Positions 27,766 through 36,851 of a stretch of DNA of 64,000 nucleotides are shown here, one piece after another. The position numbers and the translations under genes were made by a program. The DNA lies in assembly GCA_947589425.1 (NCBI GenBank), contig CANQAV010000004.1, positions 1 to 64,000 on the forward strand, read 5' to 3'. This stretch comes from Candidatus Gastranaerophilales bacterium (GTDB taxonomy: Bacteria > Cyanobacteriota > Vampirovibrionia > Gastranaerophilales > Gastranaerophilaceae). How positions within the stretch are numbered: the stretch's first letter is position 1; the number at the start of each line of letters is the position of its first letter. Under the pieces are notes generated by a model. The model made no database searches and was not told where the DNA came from. It was given only the letters and a program-made list of their open reading frames with translations.

Positions 27766-29682
27766 CTAAAGTTTTTTAAATTCTTCAATTGCGTATGAGA
27801 AAGCTTCTGTAAGTTCGGGAGAATATTTTTTGTTTGCATTAAGCTTAATTTCTTTAATTGCATCTTCATCGCTGTATGCTTTTCTGTATGGGCGATATGA
27901 GGTCATTGCAAAGTAGCTGTCCACAATTAAAATTATCTGCGAAGTAATTGGAATTTCGTTTCCTTTTTTATTGTTGGGGTACCCGCTTCCGTCCCAGTTT
28001 TCGTGGTGCTGTTCAATTATTGGAATAATGTTTGAAACCGAGCCTATGGGTTTTAATATTTCTTGGGCTCCCAAAATGGGGTGTTTTTGAATTTGTGTTT
28101 TTTCGTGTTTGCTTAAAGGTGCCGGTTTTTTCAATAAGTCTTTAGGCATCATTGTGTTGCCGATATCATATAAAAGCATTGCAATTTTCAATTTATCAAC
28201 TTCCGACTTGGGTAAATTCATTCTCTTTGCAATTAAAACGGCAAGCGCAACCTTGTTTTTTGTGCTTCCTTCCTGATAGAGAGGGAAATACGATTTTGAA
28301 ATTGCATCTACTATTCCAAAAAGTATTTCCTGAGTGGATGAACCCGTTGAATCCTGCTGTTTGAGGTGCAGTTTTTCAATTAATTCGGCAGCAAGGTTTT
28401 TATTAAAGGGAATTCTATGCTGAGTTAAAATATCCACAAACGCATCTATTGCAATATCCTGCCATGAGGTCATGTTGTCTGTGTCTGCAAGAGTTACCTG
28501 ATTTCTTCCTTTTTGTTTTGAAGAATACATTGCTTTATCGCACATTTCAAACAATTCATCAATATTTGTTGTTTGCTCAATAAAGCTTGATACTCCTAAA
28601 GATGCGGTAATACCTTCATTTAAACCTTCAACATGGGTTTTTTCGATTGTCGTTCTAAGCCTTTCGGCTGCAATTACACCGCCTTTGGCATCAATCCCGG
28701 GCAATATAATGAAAAATTCTTCTCCGCCGTAGCGAGAGGGTATATCAACGCTTCGTGACGAACTTGTGATTACGTTTGCAATTGCCGCTATTGCCTTATC
28801 ACCCATTGAATGCCCATAGGTATCATTTATTCTTTTTAAGTGGTCTAAATCAAGACCTATAAGGCAGAAAGGCTGTTTTGTACGAAGCGAACGTGTTGCT
28901 TCACGATGAAGGGCATCTTCAAAAAATCTTCGATTGAATAAATTTGTTAAATGGTCTGTTACCGCCTGTTTTTTAACTGTTTCAAAAAGATTTGCGATTG
29001 TAATTGCAAGCTCAATCTGTCTTGCAAAAAGATTTAAAAAGCTCAATTCGTCATCTTTAAGTTCTTTTCTCGGAGAGAATACGGCTAAAAATCCGCTGAA
29101 CTGGTCTTGTACGGTAATCGGGAATATAATGATTGTTTTAACATTATGATTTTCAATAAATTCTTTGACATGTTCGGGATCGGCATCCGGAATGTTATCT
29201 TCAATAAAATCTTTAAGACTTATATAGTAGCTGATTTCCTTTCGGGCAATCGCATTTTCAATTATACCTTGTGTTTTGGGGTGAAATTTAAAATTATATA
29301 TATTATTTTGAGTTAATTTGATTAAATCTGTTGAAAAATCGTTTTCAAGATATGTTTTCAGGGCAAAACAATTTTTCCCTTCATCATATTCTTTTTGGGC
29401 GATAAAACTGTATAAATAGCCAAATTCTCCGTATAGACTGGATGCAATTGTTTCCAAAACACTGGAGAGAGGGCGGGAAGAATTCATCATGTCCCAGACC
29501 TGCTCCAGTGTAAGCAATGTTTGGTTTGCAAGGCGCAGCTCTTCGGTACGCTGGGCGATTTCACGCTCTAAAACGACGTTTCTTTGATAAACTTCATAAA
29601 CGTCTTTTGTTTCTTCGCCGATTTTTGTTTCAATATCTTTGAGCTTTTTAGCTGATTGTGTTATCCAATCGAAAATTCCCAT
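27766..29682 (-). CDS. GAF-GGDEF-degenerate HD-GYP signalling protein
   Basis: A 638-residue cytosolic protein. Coiled coil at 20-60, GAF-like sensory domain about 70-235, diguanylate cyclase domain about 240-400, HD-GYP-type domain about 460-638. The cyclase has GGEEF at 319-323 and an inhibitory-site RxxD (R310-D313) exactly five residues before it, so it should make c-di-GMP with product feedback. In the HD-GYP domain the metal-binding HD is Y505-D506 and the usual next Lys is Asn; H534, HHE (559-561) and GYP (567-569) remain. That half is probably not an active phosphodiesterase. It converges with panC with one intervening base. Confidence 0.9.
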   Translation of the reverse strand: MGIFDWITQSAKKLKDIETKIGEETKDVYEVYQRNVVLEREIAQRTEELRLANQTLLTLEQVWDMMNSSRPLSSVLETIASSLYGEFGYLYSFIAQKEYDEGKNCFALKTYLENDFSTDLIKLTQNNIYNFKFHPKTQGIIENAIARKEISYYISLKDFIEDNIPDADPEHVKEFIENHNVKTIIIFPITVQDQFSGFLAVFSPRKELKDDELSFLNLFARQIELAITIANLFETVKKQAVTDHLTNLFNRRFFEDALHREATRSLRTKQPFCLIGLDLDHLKRINDTYGHSMGDKAIAAIANVITSSSRSVDIPSRYGGEEFFIILPGIDAKGGVIAAERLRTTIEKTHVEGLNEGITASLGVSSFIEQTTNIDELFEMCDKAMYSSKQKGRNQVTLADTDNMTSWQDIAIDAFVDILTQHRIPFNKNLAAELIEKLHLKQQDSTGSSTQEILFGIVDAISKSYFPLYQEGSTKNKVALAVLIAKRMNLPKSEVDKLKIAMLLYDIGNTMMPKDLLKKPAPLSKHEKTQIQKHPILGAQEILKPIGSVSNIIPIIEQHHENWDGSGYPNNKKGNEIPITSQIILIVDSYFAMTSYRPYRKAYSDEDAIKEIKLNANKKYSPELTEAFSYAIEEFKKL

Positions 29683-29818
29683 ATTGTATATTATACCCTA
29701 ATTTTTAAGTTATATACAAGCAAAATTATATATATTTTAGTTAAAATAGTTTAAATTGTTGATTATTATTAAAATATGTTGTTATATATTATTATGTAAG
29801 AAAATTTATGGAGTTTTT

Positions 29819-30913
29819 ATGATTATAGAAGAAGTATTGGAATTAGCCGTTTCGAAAAAAGCGAGTGATATTCACATCTCGGCAAATCTTCCTCCGGTAT
29901 TGAGGATAGACGGCAGACTTTTAAGAACAAATCTTCCCACCCTGTCGCCGGATGACGTTGAAACGCTTTTATTCCCTATTTTATCAAATGACCAGCGACG
30001 TGAGCTTGAACAAAATTGGGAGCTTGACTTTGGTTACGGACTTGTTGGCGTGGGCAGATTCCGTGTTAACATATATCGTGATAAAGGCTCTTATGCTGCG
30101 GCATTCAGAACAATTAATTCTTCACCGCCTAAGTTTGAAGAATTGGGCTTGCCTGAAGTTGTAAAAACAGTATCAGACAGACCCAGGGGACTTATTCTTG
30201 TAACGGGGCCTACAGGTTCAGGTAAATCAACAACACTTGCAGCTATGATTGACTATATTAATGCGACAAGGGTTGAACATATTTTAACAATTGAGGACCC
30301 GATAGAATTTATTCACCAGAGTAAAAAATCAGTAGTTCACCAAAGGGAATTGGGTCAGGATACAAAATCAGTTGCAAATGCTTTAAGAAGCGCACTTCGT
30401 GAAGACCCTGACGTTATACTGGTCGGCGAAATGAGAGACCTTGAAACTACAAGACTGGCGCTCACAGCTGCTGAAACAGGGCACCTTGTTATGGGAACAC
30501 TCCACACCTCATCAGCTTCTCAAACAATAGACAGAATTGTGGACATCTTCCCCGAAGTTCAACAACAACAAGTAAGATTACAGCTTTCAATAAGCCTTGT
30601 TGCCGTATTCTCTCAATGCTTGCTTCCGAGGCTTCAGCCGGACGGCACAAAGCGAGGTCGTATTATGGCGCAGGAAATAATGCTTGTAAATTCAGCAATT
30701 TCAAACTTAATTCGTGAACAAAAAACGGCTCAAATATATTCCGCTATTCAAACAGGTACGGGAATGGGCATGCAGACTTTGGACTCATGTTTAAAAAATC
30801 TTGTTGATAAGAAACTTGTTGATGTTGATGATGCAATAACAAAATCACAACGTCCCGACGAATTCAGGCGTTCTTTAGGTTTAGCCGTTTCTTCACGCAT
30901 GTTTGAAGATTAA
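29819..30913 (+). CDS. pilT: Twitching motility retraction ATPase PilT
   Basis: Hexameric ATPase that retracts type IV pili. 364 residues from the ATG at 29819, chosen because GGAG lies seven bases upstream; an earlier in-frame start would add 21 non-homologous residues. The Walker A motif is GPTGSGKS (130-137), followed by LTIEDPIEF, the LREDPDVILVGEMRD Walker B region, and TGHLVMGTLHTSSA. No pilus subunit genes are nearby. It converges with apt; the two stop codons are adjacent. Confidence 0.94.
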   Translation: MIIEEVLELAVSKKASDIHISANLPPVLRIDGRLLRTNLPTLSPDDVETLLFPILSNDQRRELEQNWELDFGYGLVGVGRFRVNIYRDKGSYAAAFRTINSSPPKFEELGLPEVVKTVSDRPRGLILVTGPTGSGKSTTLAAMIDYINATRVEHILTIEDPIEFIHQSKKSVVHQRELGQDTKSVANALRSALREDPDVILVGEMRDLETTRLALTAAETGHLVMGTLHTSSASQTIDRIVDIFPEVQQQQVRLQLSISLVAVFSQCLLPRLQPDGTKRGRIMAQEIMLVNSAISNLIREQKTAQIYSAIQTGTGMGMQTLDSCLKNLVDKKLVDVDDAITKSQRPDEFRRSLGLAVSSRMFED

Positions 30914-31441
30914 TTAATATTTAACCAGAGATAAAATTTTAAGGTTGGAAGGCAGTTTTTTTCTGCCTTCCAATTCTTTTAATTCAATTACAAAAGCAAT
31001 TCCCACAGGCTCTGCTATTTTTGAAATTAATTGAACGGCAGCAGCTGCTGTTCCCCCCGTTGCAAGAAGGTCATCCACAATTAAAACCCTGTCCCCTTTT
31101 TTAAGTGCATCTTTGTGGACTTCAATCGTGTCTTTTCCGTATTCAAGCTCATATTCCTGACTTATAACTTCGGCGGGAAGCTTGTGGGGTTTTCTTATGG
31201 GTATAAAACCGCAGTTTAATTTATATGCCAAGGGCATGCCGTATATAAAACCTCTGGATTCAATCCCTGCAATGTAGTCGATTTTGTCCTCTTTAAATGC
31301 TTCATACATTTCATCAACGGTTAATTTAAGAGTCTGTTTATCTTTGAGAGCTGTTGTAATATCACGGAACAAAATCCCTTTTTTCGGGAAATCGGGAATA
31401 TCTCTTATTGCGTTTTTAATTTTTTGAATATTTTCTTCCAT
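30914..31441 (-). CDS. apt: Adenine phosphoribosyltransferase
   Basis: Salvages adenine to AMP using PRPP. 175 residues from the ATG at 31441, which follows AAGGAGAG at good spacing; a longer frame starting at 31480 lacks a binding site. The PRPP motif [16 protein letters not shown] and the flexible-loop segment are clear, with [13 protein letters not shown] near the N-terminus. The last part of the gene (30945-30973) encodes a perfect 11-bp hairpin that may also act as the terminator for pilT. Confidence 0.95.
   Translation of the reverse strand: MEENIQKIKNAIRDIPDFPKKGILFRDITTALKDKQTLKLTVDEMYEAFKEDKIDYIAGIESRGFIYGMPLAYKLNCGFIPIRKPHKLPAEVISQEYELEYGKDTIEVHKDALKKGDRVLIVDDLLATGGTAAAAVQLISKIAEPVGIAFVIELKELEGRKKLPSNLKILSLVKY
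30945..30973 (+). terminator. Hairpin inside apt, possible pilT terminator
   Basis: TTGGAAGGCAG (30945-30955) and its complement (30963-30973) enclose a T7 loop; the sequence after it is T-rich. It lies in the apt reading frame, 32 bp after the pilT stop codon. It is convincing as a structure but less so as a terminator. Confidence 0.45.
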
Positions 31442-31511
31442 ATTGCTCTCCTTAAAACAGACACTTATATATTTTATCAAAAAAGAAAATTTTTTATAGT
31501 AAAATTAATTT

Positions 31512-32610
31512 ATGGCAGATAAAATTATACAAGATGAAATAAAAGATAAATTAAACACTCTTTTAAAAAGATATGCTTCAATCGGGAGGTGTCTTTGACG
31601 GTGATGAAATTGAAAACAAATTAAGAGAAATTGATGAAAGTCTTAAAAAAGAAGATATCTGGTCTAATCAGGAATTGTCATCAAAATTATTAAGAGAACA
31701 AAAAGAATTATCTCAAAAACTTGAAAAATTGAAAAAATGGTCTTTAATTTTAGAAGATACCAAAACCGCAATTGAACTGAATGATGATGCTTTAATTTTG
31801 GAAAGCAAAGAAAATTTGGACAAGCTTGAAAAAGATTTTGACGAGTTTGACCTTGAAAACATGTTAAACGGCGAATATGATAAAAATGATGCTATTTTAA
31901 CAGTTAATTCCGGTGCCGGCGGTACGGATGCACAGGATTGGGCGCAGATGCTTCTTAGAATGTATATCAGGTGGGCGCAGTTAAAAGGCTACAAATATGA
32001 GCTGTTGGATGAGTCATTGGGAGATGAAGCGGGGATTAAATCCGCAACGATTAAAGTTTCGGGACTTTATGCCTACGGCTATTCAAAGGCTGAAAAAGGT
32101 GTGCACAGACTGGTTAGAATTTCGCCTTTTAACGCAAACGGCAAAAGACAGACAAGTTTTGCATCTTTGGAAGTATCGCCCGTAATTGAAAATTTTGCGG
32201 ATAAAATTGAGATAAATCCTTCCGATATTGAAGTTGATACAATGCGCTCGGGCGGAGCGGGCGGACAAAACGTAAACAAGGTTGAAACCGCAGTTCGAAT
32301 AAAACATATTCCAACGGGAATAGTGGTAAAATGCCAGCAGGAGCGCTCGCAATTGCAAAATAAAGAAACGGCAATGCAGATGCTTGCTTCAAAATTAATT
32401 GCTCTAAAACAATCCGAACACGAGAAAAAAATGGGTCAGATTAAAGGCGAAGCCATGGATATTAATTTCGGCTCTCAAATAAGAAGTTATGTATTTCACC
32501 CGTATAAAATGGTAAAAGACCACAGAACAAATTTTGAAACGGCAAACGTAGATAACGTTATGAACGGTGAAATAGAGGGATTTATTGAAAGTTATCTGAG
32601 AAAAAGTTAA
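31512..32610 (+). CDS. prfB: Peptide chain release factor 2 (programmed +1 frameshift)
   Basis: Recognises UAA and UGA and releases the finished peptide. Translation starts at the ATG at 31512 and meets an in-frame TGA at 31596-31598 after 28 codons. The site is the classical one: internal Shine-Dalgarno GGGAGG, then CTT TGA C, so ribosomes slip +1 and continue as Asp-Gly-Asp. The product is 365 residues, the same as E. coli RF2. The stop-recognition motif SPF ([11 protein letters not shown]) and catalytic GGQ ([10 protein letters not shown]) are both present. A -10 like TAAAAT at 31500-31505 ends six bases before the ATG. Confidence 0.96.
31585..31599 (+). promoter_or_regulatory. prfB autoregulatory frameshift site
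   Basis: Sequence GGGAGGTGTCTTTGAC: an internal Shine-Dalgarno sequence three bases before the slippery CTT codon and the poorly terminated TGA C. When RF2 is scarce the ribosome shifts and makes more RF2. Confidence 0.93.
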
Positions 32611-32667
32611 CAGCTTTTTTTGTTTATTGTAAAATTAAAACAACGAACAGTTAAGGAGATTCAGCTG

Positions 32668-33696
32668 ATGCCCCTTGTGAGTGTGGTTATTCCCGTTTAT
32701 AACGTTGAAGAATATATCGCTCAATGTGTTCAAAGCGTTATGAAACAAACTTTGAAAGATATTGAAATAATCTGTATTGATGATTGCGGAAGCGATAATT
32801 CTTTTAAAATTGTCGAAAATTTCGCAAAATCCGATACCAGAATAAAAATTTTTCGCAACGCTGCGAACTATGGACAGTCCATAGTTCGCAGCGTTGGAAT
32901 TAATAATGCTAAAGGAAAATATATATTCTTTTTAGATTCCGACGACTACTTGCTTGAAAACGCACTTGAAGATATGTATAAAAAGGCGCAAGAATTTGAT
33001 AACGACGTTGTGTTATCCAAAACCGAAATTTTATTGGACGGTATTTCCAATCCCATTATTGAAAAAAGAATTAAATTTGCACAAAAAAGGCTTGCGCTTG
33101 AGCCTTTTGACAATATTCAGGTAACTAAAGAAAATTTTGACTGCATGGTGCAAAATATTCCCGTTGTTGTTTGGAACAGGTTGTTTAAACTCCAATTCCT
33201 GAAAGACAATAAAATTGATTTTATACACGAAAATGTTACATACGAGGATATTGGATTTTTTATTAAATATTTAGCGTGCTTTCCTTCAATGAGCGCAGTT
33301 GACAGTTACGGACTTGTGTATAGAATAAGACCTAATTCAACAACCACTTCAAGAAGGGGCATTGTAAAAAAAGATTTAAAAAAATATATAAAAGATATTA
33401 CCCTGTTTTTAAATAACCGCTTCCGTAAAGAAGAAGCAAAAGAAATGTTGAAACTTGTTGCATCAACTCCCGTACAGGCTAATCACTTTGAAAAAAATTT
33501 CTTAAATCTTTTAAGAATAACCTGGACAAAATATCAAAAAAGAGTGATATTTTTGGGCATACCTTTGTTCGGACAGAAAACAGATAAGGAAGATGTTATC
33601 TATAAAATTTTAGGATTTATCAAAATTAAGAAAAAATATCAAGGACAGACGCTTGAAGAAAAATTTAATGAAATCTGCTATAAAGGAAAACTATGA
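32668..33696 (+). CDS. Family 2 glycosyltransferase
   Basis: 342 residues, cytosolic GT-A domain: VSVVIPVYNVEEYI at 4-17, IICIDDCGSD (nucleotide-binding Asp38-Asp39) and the metal-binding FFLDSDDYL near 88-95. It transfers sugar from a nucleotide-sugar to an unknown acceptor. I choose the ATG at 32668 because AAGGAG precedes it; an earlier start adds 16 residues before the fold. A perfect 41-nt hairpin (32856-32896) encodes residues about 63-77. Its end overlaps the hisS start (ATGA), an odd coupling of an envelope gene with a tRNA synthetase. Confidence 0.88.
   Translation: MPLVSVVIPVYNVEEYIAQCVQSVMKQTLKDIEIICIDDCGSDNSFKIVENFAKSDTRIKIFRNAANYGQSIVRSVGINNAKGKYIFFLDSDDYLLENALEDMYKKAQEFDNDVVLSKTEILLDGISNPIIEKRIKFAQKRLALEPFDNIQVTKENFDCMVQNIPVVVWNRLFKLQFLKDNKIDFIHENVTYEDIGFFIKYLACFPSMSAVDSYGLVYRIRPNSTTTSRRGIVKKDLKKYIKDITLFLNNRFRKEEAKEMLKLVASTPVQANHFEKNFLNLLRITWTKYQKRVIFLGIPLFGQKTDKEDVIYKILGFIKIKKKYQGQTLEEKFNEICYKGKL
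32856..32896 (+). repeat. Perfect 20-bp inverted repeat inside a coding sequence
   Basis: CAACGCTGCGAACTATGGAC, one A, then the exact reverse complement. It sits in the glycosyltransferase reading frame at NAANYGQSIVRSVG without changing the family length. Confidence 0.95.
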
Positions 33697-34928
33697 TAAA
33701 AGCTCAAAGAGGAACAAAAGACATACTCGCCGATGAAATATATTCATGGCAATTTATTTTGGAAAATGCAAAAAAAGTATTCCAAAATGCTAACTATAAG
33801 GAAATTAAAACTCCGATTTTCGAAGCAACCGAACTTTTTGCAAGAGGGGTCGGAGATTCTACCGACATTGTAAATAAAGAAATGTATACTTTTTCAATTG
33901 GCGGTGTTGATAAAAACGAAACTTCAATTACTCTTCGCCCCGAAAATACGGCAGGTGTCGTAAGGGCATATATAGAACACAATATGAACAGACTAAGCCC
34001 GCCTTCCAAGTTTTGGTATTTTGGACCCATGTTTCGCTATGAAAGACCCCAAGCAGGCAGACAAAGGCAATTTCACCAGATAGGAACAGAAGTTTTCGGC
34101 GTAAAAGATGCTTCGTGTGATGCCGAAGTTATTTTAACGGCCGTTGAATTTTTAAAAAGTATCGGGCTTGATGAGCTTGAAGTTGAATTAAATACTCTGG
34201 GCTGTCCTAAATGCAAAAATGAATACAGGGCTCAAATTAAAGAGGTTTTAAAGCCCTATCTTGATAAGCTTTGTGATGATTGCAAAATGAGATATGAAAA
34301 AAATCCCTTAAGAATACTTGATTGCAAAAACGAGGATTGCCAAAAAATATTTGAAATAAAAGAAGTAAGCGAGGTTATTTTAAAAGATTATATCTGTGAT
34401 GAGTGTAAAAATCATTTTGATGAACTTATAAAATATCTTGATGAATTGAATATTAAATACAAAAGAAATAAGCTTCTTGTAAGAGGTTTGGATTATTATA
34501 ACAGAACTGTTTTTGAAATAAAAAGCGAAGCTTTAGGTTCTCAAAGCGCAGTATGCGGGGGCGGAAGATATGACGGGCTTGTTGAAATGCTGGGCGGTAC
34601 CCCAACACCCGCAATTGGTTTTGCAATGGGAGTTGAAAGGTTATATGCATTAATTAACAAAATAAATCCCGAAAAAATCAACTATTTTATTGTTTCAAAC
34701 GACACAATTTCCGCTTTGAAGCTTGCTCAAAAATTAAGACGGAATAATAAAAGTGCTGATTTTGACCTTCAAAACAGAAAATTTGCGAAACAATTGGAAA
34801 AAGCTTCAAAAGTCGCCAATTTTGCGATTATTTTAGGGGAAGATGAAATAAAAGGAAATTATTACAGTTTAAAAAACCTTGCAAACGGCGAGCAGATAAA
34901 AATTTATGATTTTTCTAAACTTTTATAG
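33693..34928 (+). CDS. hisS: Histidyl-tRNA synthetase
   Basis: Charges tRNA-His in translation. 411 residues, class II core with RGTKDILADE at the N-terminus, motif 2 FRYERPQAGRQRQFHQIG, the histidine-specific LVRGLDYYNRTVFEI, and motif 3 AIGFAMGVERL. Four Cys residues in an insertion (CPKCKNEY...CDDCKMRY) and others look like a zinc knuckle. The C-terminal anticodon-binding domain is present but short. It starts at an ATGA overlap with the glycosyltransferase and ends with a terminator. Confidence 0.95.
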   Translation: MIKAQRGTKDILADEIYSWQFILENAKKVFQNANYKEIKTPIFEATELFARGVGDSTDIVNKEMYTFSIGGVDKNETSITLRPENTAGVVRAYIEHNMNRLSPPSKFWYFGPMFRYERPQAGRQRQFHQIGTEVFGVKDASCDAEVILTAVEFLKSIGLDELEVELNTLGCPKCKNEYRAQIKEVLKPYLDKLCDDCKMRYEKNPLRILDCKNEDCQKIFEIKEVSEVILKDYICDECKNHFDELIKYLDELNIKYKRNKLLVRGLDYYNRTVFEIKSEALGSQSAVCGGGRYDGLVEMLGGTPTPAIGFAMGVERLYALINKINPEKINYFIVSNDTISALKLAQKLRRNNKSADFDLQNRKFAKQLEKASKVANFAIILGEDEIKGNYYSLKNLANGEQIKIYDFSKLL

Positions 34929-34931
34929 CTG

Positions 34932-34961
34932 AAAAACTCCCAAAAATTTGGGAGTTTTTTT
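34932..34961 (+). terminator. Terminator after hisS
   Basis: Long stem AAAAACTCCCAAA/TTTGGGAGTTTTT with a 2-nt loop and T tract; it can also serve the convergent small gene. Confidence 0.9.
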
Positions 34962-34976
34962 GGTTTTGGCATAAAA

Positions 34977-35228
34977 TTATGCCAAATAGTTCAATCTTGA
35001 ACTGTTTAGTGAGTCAAGTTCAGTGTTAATTGCCATAAGTTGTGCTGACGCTGAAACATTTTCCATTGTCATTGCAGTTTCAATGTTGTTAACTTCTTGC
35101 AAATTGCCGCTAAAATAAGGATTTGACATCAAAGACTGGCGGTATGGGGAATTTTGCAGTATTTGATATTGCAAATTGTTCTTCTGTGCTATTAAGCTTT
35201 GTCTGTAAAGTGAAGTTAATATTGACAT
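34977..35228 (-). CDS. Small hypothetical protein
   Basis: 83 residues, no Cys, Asn/Leu/Ser-rich, with a short internal repeat (YRQSLIAQ and YRQSLMSN). A GGATAG ribosome-binding site precedes the ATG. The C-terminal half is likely helical. It faces hisS across a shared terminator. It resembles small flagellar-rod or filament-type helices in composition only; no function is proposed. Confidence 0.55.
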   Translation of the reverse strand: MSILTSLYRQSLIAQKNNLQYQILQNSPYRQSLMSNPYFSGNLQEVNNIETAMTMENVSASAQLMAINTELDSLNSSRLNYLA

Positions 35229-35397
35229 TTGCTATCCTTTCAGAGGTATGTATTATATCACTAACAATTATTTTTTTCAAGTGTGTAATCATATAATGTT
35301 TCAAATTGTGTACTTTTTTCTATATTCTTTTATCCGATTAATTAATCAATATTTTTTCCTATCTTTTTAATGTATAGCAAAAAGTAAGGAAAAACCC

Positions 35398-35982
35398 ATG
35401 AAAAAAGCTTTAACTTTATTATTTTTATTATTCTTTTTGGGCGAAATCGCACTCGCATATAAAACAACATATTTAAGACCCAACAGGAGTTTATATGGAA
35501 GAAATACGCTTTATGGCTCAAATTATGCGCCCTTGCGTTCATATTATAATCCCTACAGGTCAAATTATATCCCCCGCAGCTCATATTACAACCCTTATAG
35601 CACATATTACAGCCCCTATAATTACGGCGGTTGGGGTGTTTGGAATAATTCTCAAGCGTTAAGGCGTTTCCAAGGGTTTAGATTATTAAACAGATTTTTC
35701 AACGGCTGGACAATGAATAATAATTTGATTGCTCTGAAAAAAGATGATAAAGGGACTTTAACGGGCTATTCCGTTCCTGTTGATGAAGATATTTATAATC
35801 AAAACGGGGCTAGTCCATATAATTCAAAACCGGGGACAAGACAAATGAAACATCCTTCAAATTGCAATACGGATTTATTTTCCGCTCCCTTGAGGGATGA
35901 AATGTACTATAATAACGGTGAATACTATAGGAGTATAGGCGGTGCATCAGGTAAAACAGGCGTTACAATAATATATGATTAG
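35398..35982 (+). CDS. Exported Tyr/Asn/Ser/Arg-rich protein
   Basis: 194 residues with a clear signal peptide (MKKALTLLFLLFFLGEIALA). The mature N-terminal half has repeated RSxYYNPY/RSNYIPRS-like units, rich in Tyr, Pro and Arg, with a Gly-Trp motif; the C-terminal half is ordinary. It is likely periplasmic or at the surface. An AAGGA sequence lies upstream of the ATG. It stands alone, before an LD-carboxypeptidase gene. Confidence 0.75.
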   Translation: MKKALTLLFLLFFLGEIALAYKTTYLRPNRSLYGRNTLYGSNYAPLRSYYNPYRSNYIPRSSYYNPYSTYYSPYNYGGWGVWNNSQALRRFQGFRLLNRFFNGWTMNNNLIALKKDDKGTLTGYSVPVDEDIYNQNGASPYNSKPGTRQMKHPSNCNTDLFSAPLRDEMYYNNGEYYRSIGGASGKTGVTIIYD

Positions 35983-35988
35983 TTTTTC

Positions 35989-36024
35989 TTTACTTAAAAA
36001 AAGAATAAAACTATAATTATATTT
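35989..36024 (+). promoter_or_regulatory. Promoter of the LD-carboxypeptidase gene, probably leaderless
   Basis: TTTACT (35989-35994), 17 bp, TATAAT (36012-36017), then seven bases to the ATG at 36025. The expected transcription start would fall on the start codon, and no ribosome-binding site is present. Confidence 0.6.
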
Positions 36025-36843
36025 ATGAAAAAAATAAATACCATTGCTCTTGTTGCGCCAAGCGGAAATATCAGAGATTTTGAAAAGTTAAACAAACAAA
36101 TACAAACGCTTGAAAAATATTTCAAAGTTAAAAAATATTTTGATGAAGATAAAAATTTTTATTATCTTTCGGATACCGATGAAAACAGGGCAAAATATTT
36201 TACCGATGCTTTTTCGGATGATGAAGTTGATTTTGTGATATCGCTTAGAGGCGGTTATGGCGCAATCAGAACGCTTGATAAAATAGATTTTGAGAGCATT
36301 AAAAATTCGGATAAATATTATCTTTCGAGCTCGGACGGCTCAATTTTGCTTTCGGCATTGTCTAAAAAAACAAATATTAAATGTTTTCACGGACTTATGA
36401 TTTCAAACGGATTTTGTGAAAATTTATCTCAAAATATTAAAATTATTGAAAATGATATTTTTGATATTAATTTAAATAAAATATATTCTTCAAAAAAAAG
36501 CTCAAAAGGGGCTCTCTGGGGCGGAAATTTATCAAGCATTGTCTGCTTGTTGGGAGATGAAAAATATTTACCCGACAGAGATATTATTCTTTTTGTTGAA
36601 GATTTAAACGAAGCTCCTTACAGGGTTGATAAAATGCTTTATCAAATTTATTCAAAGGATTTTTTGAGGGATAAAATTAAAGGAATTATTTTTGGAGATT
36701 TTTATCTTTCGGAAGCACAAATAGGGCATATTTTAGAAGATTTTTCAAAACTATTTGATGTCAATTGCTATACAACATTTGATATTACTCATAAAATTAA
36801 CAATATAACTATTCCATATATGAAAGAAATTTCTTTAAGCTGA
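36025..36843 (+). CDS. LD-carboxypeptidase (peptidase family S66)
   Basis: Cleaves the L,D bond of muropeptide tetrapeptides in peptidoglycan recycling; also related to MccF immunity peptidases. 272 residues: VAPSG start, LRGGYGAIRTLDKIDF (about 73-88), the nucleophile region LSSSDGSILLSAL, the Glu in FVEDLNEAPYRVDKML and the His region THKINNITIPY. The segment before the nucleophile Ser is less standard (SSSDG instead of GYSD), so the exact Ser needs alignment. No signal peptide, as is usual. Confidence 0.82.
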   Translation: MKKINTIALVAPSGNIRDFEKLNKQIQTLEKYFKVKKYFDEDKNFYYLSDTDENRAKYFTDAFSDDEVDFVISLRGGYGAIRTLDKIDFESIKNSDKYYLSSSDGSILLSALSKKTNIKCFHGLMISNGFCENLSQNIKIIENDIFDINLNKIYSSKKSSKGALWGGNLSSIVCLLGDEKYLPDRDIILFVEDLNEAPYRVDKMLYQIYSKDFLRDKIKGIIFGDFYLSEAQIGHILEDFSKLFDVNCYTTFDITHKINNITIPYMKEISLS

Positions 36844-36851
36844 TATAAAAA

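Noticed and set aside
29756-29818. 21 extra residues at the start of PilT
   Set aside because: They are hydrophobic and unlike the family; GGAG supports the ATG at 29819.
31512-31598. Broken prfB (early stop codon)
   Set aside because: The stop is the conserved programmed frameshift, with the full slippery site and Shine-Dalgarno.
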